5,500 nt of DNA from Oscillospiraceae bacterium (GTDB lineage Bacteria; Bacillota; Clostridia; Oscillospirales; Oscillospiraceae), in assembly GCA_009776905.1 (NCBI GenBank), contig WRMX01000151.1, positions 1-5,500 on the forward strand, written 5' to 3'. Under the pieces are notes generated by a model. That model was not told the DNA's origin. It saw nothing but the letters and a program-made list of their open reading frames with translations, and did no database searches. Position numbers and translations under genes: made by a program. Below are positions 5,455 through 5,500 of the stretch, one piece after another (positions within the stretch are counted from its first letter, which is position 1; each line of letters starts with the position of its first letter).

Positions 5455-5500
5455 TCAAGAGGTCATAATAACCCATCAGACATAGCGGCTTTGAACTCCT

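Noticed and set aside
5426..5500. Partial minus-strand frame entering from the right edge (24 codons)
   Set aside because: It is too short to identify, ends at TAA and has no recognisable motif; it could be the tail of a neighbouring gene but cannot be supported.

Overview
The window looks like a piece of a Gram-positive, anaerobic, Clostridia-like (Bacillota) chromosome. The main support is one giant secreted protein with a class-A sortase signal (LPKTG, hydrophobic helix, basic tail), built from domains typical of gut and mucosal Firmicutes adhesins. The species cannot be named from the sequence. Base composition is patchy, from about 32% to about 70% GC in 60-base samples.

Layout: (1) 26-142 is the 5' stub of a HAD-family (Cof-type) phosphatase gene. 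It is cut off by a strong hairpin (102-138) that resembles an IS200/IS605 (TnpB-type) element end; the rest of the gene is not in the window. (2) 143-519 holds no convincing gene and includes a GC-rich island at about 230-330. (3) 520-679 is the control region and leader of the big gene. It has a small dyad, candidate -10 boxes, a 12-bp tandem direct repeat, a perfect DnaA-box sequence, a strong Shine-Dalgarno, and a start-stop codon pair (ATG TAA) directly abutting the real ATG. (4) 680-5257 encodes a 1525-residue sortase-anchored adhesin. (5) 5258-5500 has two hairpins after the stop, one a 14-bp perfect stem that is the likely transcript end, then a G8 tract and an extended -10 promoter candidate pointing out of the window.

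The adhesin is a mosaic: signal peptide, lectin-like beta-sandwich, MucBP-like module, first part of a DUF11-type Ig-like domain, a large BspA-like (DUF285) leucine-rich-repeat block with eight 26-residue units, the remainder of the DUF11 domain, four more MucBP-like modules, an InlB-type B repeat, a Pro/Glu linker and the cell-wall anchor. The most interesting observation is that the LRR block appears inserted inside the DUF11 domain. Joining residues up to about 424 to residues from about 853 restores a normal-looking DUF11 domain, and the inserted core is AT-rich between GC-rich halves. I see no sign of a defence system, CRISPR array or RNA gene. The protein is presumably displayed on the cell wall and binds a host or matrix ligand, which is inferred from its domains only.
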